From: Aspidapion aeneum
Lineage: Eukaryota > Arthropoda > Insecta > Coleoptera > Brentidae
Direction of reading: 5' to 3'
Assembly (NCBI GenBank): GCA_963576565.1
Contig: OY755038.1
Span: 63,529,622-63,593,621 of the forward strand
Length of the DNA stretch: 64,000 nucleotides
Under the pieces are notes generated by a model. The model was not told the origin of the DNA and did not search any database. It saw only the letters and a program-made list of their open reading frames with translations. Below are positions 42,560 through 52,680 of this stretch, piece by piece. How positions within the stretch are numbered: position 1 is the first letter of the stretch; the number at the start of each line of letters is the position of its first letter. The position numbers and the translations under genes are program-made.

Positions 42560-44480
42560 TTGAGATGAATACCTGAGATATATTAAATATACAGAAAGGA
42601 AACTAAAAATGCATAGTCAAAATTAACTTCACTTGCTTTCGTGTGAGTCATTTTAACTATTCTAGAGTAATATTTGCACAATAGGTTGTGTGATAAAATT
42701 ACAGGGTATTCCAAACATTTTTTTAATTCAACGCATGACATGTTTACTAATTGTCTACGGAAGAGTGTGTTTACAAGGATGCGTTAAATGAGGTCAATTT
42801 AAGATAGGTTAGAGCCCAAACCATCCTAATACTTGTCTCAACAAAGTTGGGGAGGTCATCGGTTTCGTTTTCGAGATATAATTATTTAAATACGCGCCAC
42901 TGGAATATTTAAAAATGTGAGTTTTTGTAGTTGTTTTTTGCTATAACTTCTCGTCAAATAGAAATAAAAAACCAATATTAATTTAATTAAAAGTCTTTTT
43001 CAGTATGTTCTCAATTATTGACATATAGTTTTTCTACAGTGTGGCTTAAATTATGAATAACAGAAATACAGGAATAATAATAAACTTAAAGGGTATTTCA
43101 AATATTTTTTGAATTTGCATGACATGTGTACTAATTGCCTATAGAATAGTATATTTACTGGGATACATCAGATGCGGTGAATTTGAGATATGTTAGAGCC
43201 TAAACCGTCCTAATACTTGTTTCAAGAAAAAGTGGGTGGTCATCGGTATCGTTTCCAAGCTATACTTATTTAAATGCTGGAATATAGGAAATGTGACTTT
43301 CTGTACGGGAAGAAAACGGGTTTACTCACCCCTTTCCGAGGGATCTACCAAAAAATTTTTGCATCAAAAAGAAAGCCTATGAACAAACTTAATTAACAAA
43401 ACTTTATATATTGACTTTTTATCTCTATAACGCGATAGAAGTTGTAGCAAAAATCCATGAGTATAGATCGAAATCGAAACCGGTTTATTTTTTAAGTAAG
43501 TTTCAGGATGGCTCCAGCTCTAACATAACTCAAATTCACCTCATCTGACTCATACCGGTAAACACACTATTCCGCTAGACAGTTAGTAAACCTATCATTT
43601 GTTTAATTTTATGTAAATGTTATTTTATAATAGTTATATCACATTGAAGCAAATGAGTTTATTTTGACTATGCATTTTTAATTTCATCCCTTTAGGTATA
43701 TTTAACAAATCCCAGTTATTATTCCCGTATTTCTATTATTCATATTTTGAGCCACTCTGTAGATATGTGACGAAAACTATAAAAAAATTAAGAACATATT
43801 TATATAGCAAAAAAACTACAAAAACTCACATTTTCTATATTCTAGTGGCGCGGTTACGAACGAAACCGATGACACTTAGTTTTTTTGATACAAGTATCAG
43901 GATGGTTTGGACAACGTTTCTTAAATTCACCTCATTTGACGCATACCGGTAAACACACTATTCCGTAGACAATTAGTGAACATGTCATGTGTTGAATTAA
44001 AAAATGTTGAAATGAAATTCCCTGTAAGTTAATTACACAACCTATTAAACAAACATCACTTGAGAATAGTTAAAACGACTCGCATGAAAGCAAGTGAAGT
44101 TAATTTTGCCTATGCATTTTTAGTTTCCTTTCTTTATATTTAATAAATCTCAGGTATTTTTCCTGTATTTTTTTAAAATAATTTTGAGCCACTCTTTAGG
44201 TATGTGACGCAAACTATATGTCAAAAATTGATAAAATTCCTAAAAGGACTTAAACAAAAAAAAGGAAGACTAATATCAGTTTTTTATTTTTATTTGGGCA
44301 TAAGTTCTTACAAAACAACTACAAAAAATCATGTTTCAGTGGCACGCATCTAAATAGGTATAGCTCGAAAACGATTCCTATGACCCTTCCAATTTTTGTT
44401 GGAAAAAATATAGAAGGTTTAACCTTTAACATATCTCAAATTTAGCTCATTTGACGCATCCTGATCAACAATGTATTTAG
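42560..44480. repeat. Palindromic cluster of five diverged ~300-450-bp repeats
   Basis: Two copies run forward (about 42560-43020 and 43025-43300) and three run in reverse (about 43440-43740, 43740-44190 and 44190-44480). Shared landmarks are GGTATTCCAAACATTTTTT-type starts, GCATGACATGTTTACTAATT, and a block on bilateral strands reading CCATCCTAATACTTGT or its complement. The outer flanks also mirror each other (TGCATAGTCAAAATTAACTT near 42611 and AAGTTAATTTTGCCTATGCA near 44097). No protein is encoded. Confidence 0.75.
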
Positions 44481-45030
44481 TGCCTCCTCCTTTATTTAAC
44501 AGGCAGGGGCAGATCTAGGATATATATTTGGGGGGGGAATATCATAATAATTACTGCATAAATCTGTTTTGCATAAATCTGTTTTGCATAATGACCAGGA
44601 GGTGTATTCTGTGTGTAAAAATTTAATTAATATAGATAGTTTGAGATCTAACTATTGCTCATTCTACAGCGTGACGCTAACCGGCTTCCCCGCGGCGGTT
44701 ATTTTTAAGCTAGTTAGTCATAAACGAAATATTAAATTGTATTAAGTGTATAGATCTGGAGAATATTAGGGCTTGGCGCAGGTATTAAATTACAAACTCT
44801 TTGCGAGAATTTATGCCATGTATATTTAGTTTATCTACATCTACATATTTCAAGTCCGTAAATGATTTTACCTTTTCATGTGTGTAGTTATCGTTAGGAT
44901 CACTCATTCACTTATTTAAATTTAACAAAAATACTTAAATTTTTGATGTGTAAAATGAATCCTCTCCGAGATACCCTAGTTTTTGAGAATAAGGTCATCG
45001 AACTTTAAATTATATTAAAAAAATAGATAT

Positions 45031-45327
45031 TTATTTAAAAAAAAAATATGTTTTTTTTTCAAAAATATAAAAAAATCTAGGTGAAAAAAAAAACATAAGA
45101 AAAGCATACACATTCGAGACATCAATTATAGGATTTTTGGGTTCGCTAAATTCAAATATGATGATTAAAGAAAATTTTGGGCCAATCTGAAGTAGTAGGG
45201 GTTTTTTTTGGGTAAACAGTATGCGAAGAGTTAACGAACAAACTTTATAAAAGTTTTGTTTACAGGTTTTAACAGTTCTGCTCAACCCCATTATAAAAGT
45301 AGTCAATTACTTTTGGGAATCAATCAG
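45031..45327 (+). repeat. Satellite-like repeat, left part split by BEL
   Basis: It is homologous to 52264-52680 and, inverted, to 53745-54480. Landmarks are a GGGTTC(G)-containing block, TTAACGAACAAACTTTATA, and ACAGTTCTGCTCAACCCCAT. It ends at ATCAG, where the BEL element inserted; the monomer resumes at 52264. Confidence 0.65.
45323..45327. repeat. Target site duplication ATCAG (left copy)
   Basis: It immediately precedes the left LTR and is repeated at 52264-52268. Five bases is typical for BEL/Pao. Confidence 0.85.
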
Positions 45328-45799
45328 TGTTAGCCCGCGGATAGAAAAACGCTAAAGGCAGTGAACTGTATAAATTAATTAATGATATCGCGAGCAAACA
45401 TAAATGTATTGATATGAAATTACGAAATAATCAGACGTCCATAGGTAAAATTGTTGGAACCACACAACGGTAATCAGATAAGTGCACTCACCTCCTTTGC
45501 AGCCAAATTCTCCTCGTTCCAAGGGGCCCCCGAATGGATCTAATGATGTCACCACGTAGCTGAAGGGTTGAAGTTTCTAGTTCTATGCTTCAGTACACAA
45601 AAATCGAGCACTTTCAGGTGTAGATATTTGAAATAGTTGGAGAACGAAATTAACACGACTTTTTCTCTAGGCGATTGACAAGGATCTCACTGGTTGTTGG
45701 TGCGCATGTCCAAATACGCGGAATGCGCTTTGTCCTTCATACAGTTGTGTGTTTTTAAAAATATATATAAACAACCGCGAAATTTAGCGGGAGCTAACA
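45328..45799 (-). repeat. BEL/Pao 3' LTR (472 bp)
   Basis: On the + strand it runs from TGTTAGCCCGCGG to GGGAGCTAACA, with TG...CA ends. It differs from the other LTR by A/C (in the ACACGACT context near 45660) and G/A (in GCTTTGTCC near 45732). Confidence 0.95.
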
Positions 45800-46032
45800 T
45801 AACTGCCCTCCAAAACACACAAATTTAGAATCTCAACCGGACAGATATAGATATAAGAAAAAGAATCGACCGATAAATATAAATGAATGAAAACAGATAA
45901 GTATCGTAAGTTTATTTAGATATAACGAAATCCCGAAAAAAGGCAAAACAAACAAACAAAAAATTCAAAAAAAATTAAAAATAAAAAAAACCTATTGTAA
46001 TACCCGGTAAAAGGTAGAAAATTAAAATTATT
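45800..46032 (-). other. BEL/Pao 3' untranslated region with polypurine tract
   Basis: Between the pol stop and the 3' LTR there is A/T-rich DNA with no frame. Next to the LTR, on the minus strand, GGAGGGCAG (45803-45813) is the likely polypurine tract, though it contains pyrimidines. Confidence 0.55.
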
Positions 46033-49000
46033 TTAATTTGGCAAGAGGCACAGTTTTACAACTGGCCGCTTATAAACACCGGTAACCGTTTGTACCGTCG
46101 CAACACGCACCTGACCGTCCCCGCCGGGATGCAGTTCGATGACCCGACCGACCGGCCATTTCAAAGGCGATTGAATGTGATCACTTGTTATGATAACCAA
46201 ATCATTTAATTTGATATTTGGGGACAAATCAGTCCACTTGTGTCGCTGTTGTAGCGTATGCAAATACTCTATAGAATACCGTTTCCAAAAATCATTATGT
46301 AGTTTTTGGATTAGTTGCCATCTCGAGAGCCGATTTAGGGGAACCTCGGACAAATCTGACTCCGGAATTTCTGAATTAAGGGGTTCAAGTGTCAAAAAAT
46401 GTCCAGGGGTAAGAGGTTGAAGATCGTGTGGGTCTGAAGAGGCAGGAGATAAAGGGCGACTATTAAGTACGGCTTCTATGCGACAGGTAAGGGTGGACAT
46501 CTCCATGATAGACAACTTCTGGTCGCCGACAACTCGTACAAAGTGAGTTTTAAAACTTTTGACGCCAGCTTCTGCCAGGCCATTGAAATGTCCCAGATGC
46601 CAACGAATAGAAAGTCTGGTGGCAGCACTTCTTGCGTAATCCAGTAATTGGTTACGAAACCCTATAAAATTACTGCCTTGATCTGACCAGCATTGCGTCA
46701 CGCTTCCGCGTCTGGAAATGAATCGATGGAATGCACCTACGAACCCTTCGGTGGACAGTTCCATGGTTAATTCCAAATGCACGCAATGTGTGGCCGTACA
46801 GACAAACACACAGACATACGATTTGAAAGCTTTACAACCACGGTAACGATGAGGAATCACAAAGAAAGGTCCACAAAAGTCGATAGCTACACTCGAAAAA
46901 GGTTTTAGTTGATTGATTCGATGAGCGGGAAGTGAACTCATTATGGGCGGTCTATAGGGTTTAGGGTTGATTCTAAAACATTGCAAGCAGTTGGATATGG
47001 TTCTTTGAATTGCCCGTCTGGCAGATAATATCCAAAATTGCTGTAAAAGCAGATTATGTAATGTTTTAAACCCAGGATGAAGATATTGTCGATGAGCGGA
47101 CTCGATAAGAAGAGTAGTTAAACGATGGTCACTCGAAAGTAAGACGGGGTGTTTTGAATAAGACAAAAGGTCAGATTTTTGCAATCTGCCACCGACTCTA
47201 AGGATATTATTCTCATCAAGAAAAGGTGAAAGTTTTCGCAAAGGTTTCGGTATTGGTTTATCCTTAGATAACGCGGAAAAAAGCTCAGAAAAACAAGAAC
47301 CTTGCACGCGTTTGATAAGAAGGTGTAACGCACCCTGCATCTCACCGGTGGTAGGAAAAACAATATTCTCAAAAATAACTTTTTGGTCCGGCGGCTTAGT
47401 GGGTTTTTGATAGGAATGCTTTTGAAAAAGGTTAACTATTCGAAGGACATAACAAATGATACGTTGAATTTTTGATATAGAGGAATATTTGATAAGAAGC
47501 TGATCTAAGAAGTTGACATCAATTATCGCATTGCAACAGACTTTTGGCTTTTCCTCCAGATTAATATCTCCGAAATCAATCGGCATTTTTGATTTATGAA
47601 AATCGGGCCATTCGTTTTCGGGAGACCACAAAAACGACGGTGCGTTCCACCACATGTCATGTGACGTGAGCTGTGAAGGGGTGGCCCCTCGTGACGCAAT
47701 ATCGGCTGCATTCAAAGCAGAAGGAATGTAGCGCCACGAGTTTGAGGGAATGATTTCTTGGATTCTACTGACTCGATTTCCAACAAAGGTTTGCCAGCGA
47801 TTAGGAGGGGATGAAAGCCAGTGCAATACGACTTGCGAATCGCAGAAAGTAACGATATTTGTAAAAGTTATTTTTCCTTCATAGCTAGATAAAACGAAGT
47901 CAATTAATTCGCTTAAAAGAAATGCGCCTAGGAGTTCTAGCCTAGCCAAAGTTTGTGAATTTATAGGCGCGACCCTAGATTTTGCAGATATGAGAGAAAC
48001 AGATATATTGTTTTCCTCTTCTACACGAAAATATACGACGCCTGCGTAGCCTCGAATTGAAGCGTCACAGAAGCCGATGATTTGACAGGTATTGGTTTTT
48101 GACAGTTTGATTTGTCGGGGTAATTGAAAATTGGAAAGAAGCGGGAATTCAGAACGAAGTTTGTTCCAAGAGTCGATGATTGAAGAATCTGGTTCTTCGT
48201 CCCAGCCTATTTTCGATATCCACAACTGTTGCAAAATAAATTTTGCTTGTAGCAACAAGGGACAAAGAAAACCTGAGGGATCGAAGATTGTCCCTATGAT
48301 AGATAAAATAGAACGTTTGGTTGGGGGTTTGTCCTTCATTCGGCATTGATAAGAAAAAATGTCGTTTTTTGGATGCCATTGAAGTCCTAAAACTTTGATA
48401 AAGTGGGGTTCCTCCTTGTCGAAAGAGAGAGGCATTTGACGATCGGACTCTGGCAATGTTGCCAATAACTCAGGACAATTGCTTGCCCATTTTTTAAGTT
48501 CAAATCCTCCCGACTTCAACAAATCATTGAGTTCTGTTTGAAGGGAGAGAGCTTCAGAAAGCGAAGGGCTAGTTCCCAAGATATCGTCGATATAGATTGA
48601 CGTTTTTAGAACAGTACTAGCCATAGGAAAACGTTCCTTTTCTCTCTCTGCCAGCTCATTTAAGGTACGCATGGCTAGAAAAGGTGAGCATGTCATGCCA
48701 AAAGTGACAGTAGAAAGTTCCCACACTGAAAGTGGGTCCTGTGGAGAAAACCTCCACAATATCCTTTGATAAGGACGGTGATAAGGATTGATAAGGACTT
48801 GACGGAATATCTGTTTGATGTCAGCAATGTAGGCAATAGGATTAAGACGAAATGTAAGGAGTAAAGAAGCAATATCTTTTTGAAGTTTCGGTCCAGATAA
48901 CAATGTGTCATTGAGACTAATATTTTTTGGGGTGACTGCTGAACAGTCCCAGACTACCCTTAATTTTGTACTCAAGCTTTCCGGCTTTAATACGCAATGA

Positions 49001-49365
49001 TGTGCTAAAAAACACGATACGTCGACCTTTGGTTGACTAGATAAAACTAAACTCATATGATTAGAATCGATATAGTCTTGCATGAAACTTGAATAGGGAG
49101 TGTACAGATCAGGATTTTTGATTAATCTATTTTCTAGAAGTAAAAATCTACGATAAGCTTGCGGATAAGTATTTCCTAGGTCAGGGTTTATTTTATCTTT
49201 AAACGGAAGATCTACCATGAATCTACCGCTCGGTTGCCGTACTACACTAGCAGTAAAAATTGATTCTGCCTGTTTTTCTTCCTTTGATAAGATTTGTTTT
49301 TTAGGCAAATGTTCGATTTCCCAAAACCTAGGGAGAATGACCTCTAAAGGAGGTGAATGACTCGT
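46033..49365 (-). CDS. pol: BEL/Pao Pol: reverse transcriptase, RNase H and integrase (1110 codons)
   Basis: The frame directly follows the gag-protease TGA in the same phase and has no ATG of its own near the start; it opens with a linker containing RFWEIE that is conserved in BEL/Pao before the reverse transcriptase. Counting from the codon after the TGA, YIDD is at 258-261, the RNase H CDAS Asp at 434, integrase Asp at 829 (IDFCGP) and 895 (SDQGSNF), and Glu at 932 (GLAEAGVKS). A His-His-Cys-Cys finger precedes them, with HRQYLH and CLQC. The frame is otherwise unbroken and all catalytic residues are present. Production must rely on reading through the TGA, or the stop is a disabling mutation. 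There is no envelope gene. Confidence 0.9.
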   Translation of the reverse strand, partial: TSHSPPLEVILPRFWEIEHLPKKQILSKEEKQAESIFTASVVRQPSGRFMVDLPFKDKINPDLGNTYPQAYRRFLLLENRLIKNPDLYTPYSSFMQDYIDSNHMSLVLSSQPKVDVSCFLAHHCVLKPESLSTKLRVVWDCSAVTPKNISLNDTLLSGPKLQKDIASLLLTFRLNPIAYIADIKQIFRQVLINPYHRPYQRILWRFSPQDPLSVWELSTVTFGMTCSPFLAMRTLNELAEREKERFPMASTVLKTSIYIDDILGTSPSLSEALSLQTELNDLLKSGGFELKKWASNCPELLATLPESDRQMPLSFDKEEPHFIKVLGLQWHPKNDIFSYQCRMKDKPPTKRSILSIIGTIFDPSGFLCPLLLQAKFILQQLWISKIGWDEEPDSSIIDSWNKLRSEFPLLSNFQLPRQIKLSKTNTCQIIGFCDASIRGYAGVVYFRVEEENNISVSLISAKSRVAPINSQTLARLELLGAFLLSELIDFVLSSYEGKITFTNIVTFCDSQVVLHWLSSPPNRWQTFVGNRVSRIQEIIPSNSWRYIPSALNAADIASRGATPSQLTSHDMWWNAPSFLWSPENEWPDFHKSKMPIDFGDINLEEKPKVCCNAIIDVNFLDQLLIKYSSISKIQRIICYVLRIVNLFQKHSYQKPTKPPDQKVIFENIVFPTTGEMQGALHLLIKRVQGSCFSELFSALSKDKPIPKPLRKLSPFLDENNILRVGGRLQKSDLLSYSKHPVLLSSDHRLTTLLIESAHRQYLHPGFKTLHNLLLQQFWILSARRAIQRTISNCLQCFRINPKPYRPPIMSSLPAHRINQLKPFSSVAIDFCGPFFVIPHRYRGCKAFKSYVCVFVCTATHCVHLELTMELSTEGFVGAFHRFISRRGSVTQCWSDQGSNFIGFRNQLLDYARSAATRLSIRWHLGHFNGLAEAGVKSFKTHFVRVVGDQKLSIMEMSTLTCRIEAVLNSRPLSPASSDPHDLQPLTPGHFLTLEPLNSEIPESDLSEVPLNRLSRWQLIQKLHNDFWKRYSIEYLHTLQQRHKWTDLSPNIKLNDLVIITSDHIQSPLKWPVGRVIELHPGGDGQVRVATVQTVTGVYKRPVVKLCLLPN

Positions 49366-49368
49366 TCA
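49366..49368 (-). other. Single in-frame TGA between BEL gag-protease and pol
   Basis: On the minus strand the codons around it read TTT TGA ACG AGT. Codons on both sides are in one phase and both encode conserved BEL/Pao sequence. The base after TGA is A, not the C favoured in known leaky UGA CUA contexts. So either a recent nonsense mutation or an unusual readthrough site is possible. Confidence 0.85.
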
Positions 49369-51285
49369 AAAACAACTGGTTCGTTCCGTAAGACTACCTA
49401 CTTCGTCAACCTTTCCCATGACGACCCAGCCAAAGATAGTTTCAAGGGCTGAAGGTTGCCCTACCTGTCCAAGAACCCTGCCCTCCTTGAATATCTGTGC
49501 GAATAGCTCGCAACCAATAACCAGGTCCACAGGTCTAGATTTGAAATAAGATGGGTCGGCAAGTTTAAGGTTTTGCAAGTGTTTCCACTGATTATCGTTC
49601 AAAGAGAATGTAGGCATATTGGAACATAGTTGTGGAACCACAATTGCTTCGAAATTAAGTAAAGGAGTGACTTGTCCTTGTGGCTTAATGTGACATTGAA
49701 CGAGCCCTTTGGAAGTAAAAGAAGACATCTGATTTAATCCGAATATTTCAGTGGTGTAACTTCGCCTAGGAAGATTAAGACGCTGAATACACTTTTCACT
49801 GATGAATCCTGTCTGTGATCCAGAATCAAGCAGTGCCCTTACAGGTTGAAAATTTCCGCAACCGTCCATAACATCTATTATGGCGGTGCATAAAAGAAAG
49901 GTACCTGAAGGTCCTGAGGCATTTAATGACACATGAAGATTATTGACAGGTGGTGTGTGAATGACAGGACTAGTATCTTGGCTTCCAGACTCTTGATTAG
50001 TTTCTAAGATATGAGTTAAATTGTGGTGCCTTTTACTATTGCAAGTCCTGCATGAATATTTTGATTTGCACGTATCTACATTATGCAAGGGATGAAAACA
50101 CGCTAGACATATTTTTTTCTGTTTGACGAAAGATAGGCGATTGATAGGTGAGAGATCAAGAAATGTTTGACATTTCGAAAGCACGTGACCTTGATTACAC
50201 CGGAAACATTTTATTCCCGTACTCGAATTAGTTGAGGTGCCAGCCAGTCCTATAAAAGGCGAATTGGATGATTTATAGGTAGGCTTTTGCCCAAACTGAT
50301 TTCGCATAGAATTTGAATTTTGATAGGTAGGCTTTTGCCCAGACTGATTTTGCATAAAATTTGATTTTTGATATATAGGCACCTTTTTGGGTGCTGTTGA
50401 TTGAGGAAGTGATTCCAAAACTTTACATCTTTTTTCTAGAAATTGAAAAAGTGACTGAAAAGTGGGAATTTCGGTGTTAGTATTGGCGTGACTCATTTCG
50501 AAATTTGAACGCGTTGGAATATCCAATTTTTCTAATAAAATGAAAAAAATAATAAAGTCCCAACTGTCAACGTCAAAGCTAAGTGATTTTAAAATTTCTA
50601 GGGATTCAGAAAAGGTGTCAATTAAATTACGCAATTCTTTAGCTGACTCGTTTTTTAAGGTGGAGTTCATAATTGAGCTTAAAGCATCATTTGCGAGATC
50701 TCGCTTATTTTGATATCTATTGACTAATTTGTCATAAGCAATTTTATAATTTTGATCAGATAAGCTAATCCCTGATATCAATTTTAAAGGCTCATCCTCG
50801 AGATATGAAAATAAATATTGAAGTTTTCGAACGTTACTTAGACTTTGATTTTGATCTATAATGTTATTAAAAAGATCGAAAAAGCTTGGCCATAATTTTT
50901 TATCACCTCGAAATATGGGAATACCTAACTCTTTGAGTTTTGGAGTTTCAGATTCGTTTTGTCGAACATATGATCCCGAAAAAGATGGGGCCTCAACCGG
51001 AAATATTTTAGAGTAAACCCCCTTACACGCATAAAAATATTTACGAGCTTCTGAAAGGATCGCATCCTGCGTTTTAAATTCCTCATCGTCCGAGTCGTCT
51101 AGCAACATAATGACGTCATTATGTGCCAGCATGCATTTATCGAAGGTTTCATCCAAATCGGCATACCTCACTTGAAACTCGCTTCTCGCTCTTTCATCTT
51201 TTTCCGCAGTCTGCGACAACACATAACACTCGGTGATCGCAGATAAAAAACCCTTGCGTTTTTGTACGGCTTTTTTGACAGACAT
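49366..51285 (-). CDS. gag: BEL/Pao Gag-protease, 639 aa
   Basis: The ATG at 51285 has A at -3 and is followed by a basic start (MSVKKAVQKRKG). Residues about 130-280 form the DUF1759-like capsid region (FRGDKKLWPSFFDLFNN). Two related proline/glutamine-rich QKPTYQNSNS-type repeats precede the fingers. Three Cys-His fingers start at 360: CX2CX3HX4C, CX2CX4HX4C and a third ending in His. The aspartic protease DSGSQ has its Asp at 487, and the domain closes with the BEL-typical GWVVMG before ending at TGA. In most BEL/Pao elements this frame continues without a stop into Pol. Upstream in-frame codons to 51327 start with a non-ATG codon and are not used here. Confidence 0.92.
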   Translation of the reverse strand: MSVKKAVQKRKGFLSAITECYVLSQTAEKDERARSEFQVRYADLDETFDKCMLAHNDVIMLLDDSDDEEFKTQDAILSEARKYFYACKGVYSKIFPVEAPSFSGSYVRQNESETPKLKELGIPIFRGDKKLWPSFFDLFNNIIDQNQSLSNVRKLQYLFSYLEDEPLKLISGISLSDQNYKIAYDKLVNRYQNKRDLANDALSSIMNSTLKNESAKELRNLIDTFSESLEILKSLSFDVDSWDFIIFFILLEKLDIPTRSNFEMSHANTNTEIPTFQSLFQFLEKRCKVLESLPQSTAPKKVPIYQKSNFMQNQSGQKPTYQNSNSMRNQFGQKPTYKSSNSPFIGLAGTSTNSSTGIKCFRCNQGHVLSKCQTFLDLSPINRLSFVKQKKICLACFHPLHNVDTCKSKYSCRTCNSKRHHNLTHILETNQESGSQDTSPVIHTPPVNNLHVSLNASGPSGTFLLCTAIIDVMDGCGNFQPVRALLDSGSQTGFISEKCIQRLNLPRRSYTTEIFGLNQMSSFTSKGLVQCHIKPQGQVTPLLNFEAIVVPQLCSNMPTFSLNDNQWKHLQNLKLADPSYFKSRPVDLVIGCELFAQIFKEGRVLGQVGQPSALETIFGWVVMGKVDEVGSLTERTSCF

Positions 51286-51310
51286 GATTTTACCTTTGAA
51301 ATGACGAAAT

Positions 51311-51581
51311 TGTCGGTAAATATACAATTAACGCTAAATTAATGCTTCTGAAATAGAAAAATGACGAATTGTCGAAAATATGCACTAATTTATCGCAATT
51401 GATGAAAATTATTTTAAATATCGAAATGATATGGAACACATCTAATCACAGAAATGTCGGTAAATATACAATTAACGCTAAATTAATGCTTCTGAAATAG
51501 AAAAATGACGAATTGTCGAAAATATGCACTAATTTATCGCAATTGATGAAAATTGTTTTAAATATCGAAATGATATGGTAC
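51311..51581 (-). repeat. 144-bp tandem duplication in the BEL leader
   Basis: The stretch starting TGTCGGTAAATATACAATTA at 51311 is repeated at 51455 with only a few differences (for example ATTATTTTAAATATC against ATTGTTTTAAATATC). It lies just upstream of the gag ATG on the minus strand and brings a copy close to the start codon. Confidence 0.85.
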
Positions 51582-51769
51582 ACCACTGAAAGTTTGTTTT
51601 GCTTGTTTTGATTCCTACTCGCTTTGTTTACTGAATGACCACGCGAAAGCCACGTGCCGTCGTCGGTGCAGACGACTTTCTCTTGTTGCAAATACAATGC
51701 GATTCAAGGACGCCTTGTTTGGCTGCAAATAATTATTAATACCGTCATATGGATTTATTATTTAAAATA

Positions 51770-51787
51770 ATTCGGTCGAAGGAGCAC
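51770..51787 (-). promoter_or_regulatory. Probable BEL primer binding site
   Basis: On the minus strand, a few bases after the LTR end, TGCTCCTTCGACCG appears. It resembles the complement of the 3' end of tyrosine tRNA (TGGTCCTTCGAGCC) but with mismatches, including at the third base of the CCA complement. The site position is expected; the tRNA identity is tentative. Confidence 0.4.
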
Positions 51788-51791
51788 TTTA

Positions 51792-52263
51792 TGTTAGCCC
51801 GCGGATAGAAAAACGCTAAAGGCAGTGAACTGTATAAATTAATTAATGATATCGCGAGCAAACATAAATGTATTGATATGAAATTACGAAATAATCAGAC
51901 GTCCATAGGTAAAATTGTTGGAACCACACAACGGTAATCAGATAAGTGCACTCACCTCCTTTGCAGCCAAATTCTCCTCGTTCCAAGGGGCCCCCGAATG
52001 GATCTAATGATGTCACCACGTAGCTGAAGGGTTGAAGTTTCTAGTTCTATGCTTCAGTACACAAAAATCGAGCACTTTCAGGTGTAGATATTTGAAATAG
52101 TTGGAGAACGAAATTAACACGCCTTTTTCTCTAGGCGATTGACAAGGATCTCACTGGTTGTTGGTGCGCATGTCCAAATACGCGGAATGCGCTTTATCCT
52201 TCATACAGTTGTGTGTTTTTAAAAATATATATAAACAACCGCGAAATTTAGCGGGAGCTAACA
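51792..52263 (-). repeat. BEL/Pao 5' LTR (472 bp)
   Basis: It is the promoter-bearing LTR for the minus-strand element. Near its start on the minus strand TTTATATATA (52226-52235) is a candidate TATA box. A CCGC-rich U3 start (AGCTCCCGC) and CCGCGGGCTAACA end frame it. Confidence 0.93.
52226..52235 (-). promoter_or_regulatory. Candidate TATA box of the BEL promoter
   Basis: TTTATATATA on the minus strand lies 29-38 bases into the 5' LTR. The expected start would be about 25-30 bases further into the LTR, near 52200. No stronger candidate is seen in the LTR. Confidence 0.4.
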
Positions 52264-52680
52264 ATCAGCATTTTGAAATTTTTAAGATGGTGACCGTGGG
52301 CAAAAAGTCTAAGAAGAAGCATATTATTATGCATATGATACTTCAATTATGGGGTTCTTGGGTCCGATGAAGTCAAACATATTTGTAAAAAAAGATTTAG
52401 AGGTAATCTGGATAAGTGGGGGATATTTATAGGAGAAACACTAAATGGAGAAATTTTATTCAAGTTTTTTTACAGAATTTGACAGCTCTACTCAACCCTA
52501 TTATAATGGTAACAAAGACATTTGTTGGGCTTTATTTACCGTTTTGAAATATTCAAAGATAGCGGCCGACGACGGAAAAAACTCAGAAGGGCATGTGCAT
52601 GTGATACGTTCATGCAGGGGTTTTTTGTTTAATGAATCTGAAGTCAGAGATCTACAAGCAAATATTTGCAAATTTTAAAA
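52264..52680 (+). repeat. Satellite-like repeat, right part after BEL
   Basis: It begins with the second ATCAG and continues the monomer interrupted at 45327: CATTTTGAAATTTTTAAGAT, GGTGACCGTGGGCAAAAAG, a GGGTTCTTGGGTCCG block and GACAGCTCTACTCAACCCTA. A second partial monomer starts near 52545 (TTTTGAAATATTCAAAGATA). Confidence 0.7.

Larger units (their letters stand above)
45328..52263 (-). mobile_element. BEL/Pao LTR retrotransposon, 6936 bp, nearly intact
   Basis: Two 472-bp LTRs flank a minus-strand Gag-protease frame (49366-51285) and an RT-RNase H-integrase frame (46033-49365). The 5-bp duplication ATCAG borders it. BEL/Pao identity rests on the DUF1759-like Gag, three Cys-His fingers, the DSGSQ protease ending in GWVVMG, YIDD reverse transcriptase and a BEL-type integrase. 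The LTRs differ at two of 472 positions, indicating a recent insertion. One TGA separates the two frames. Confidence 0.95.

Noticed and set aside
44500..44620. hAT-like end CAGGGGCAGATCTAGGA with a G run and a doubled ATAAATCTGTTTTGC
   Set aside because: No partner end or target duplication was found, so it is not called as an element.
45031..45306. 91-codon minus-strand frame left of BEL
   Set aside because: It lies in the satellite-like repeat and is not kept in the other copies.
51286..51327. Start of BEL Gag at 51327
   Set aside because: The codon is TTG. The ATG at 51285 is the first true start and opens the conserved basic N-terminus.
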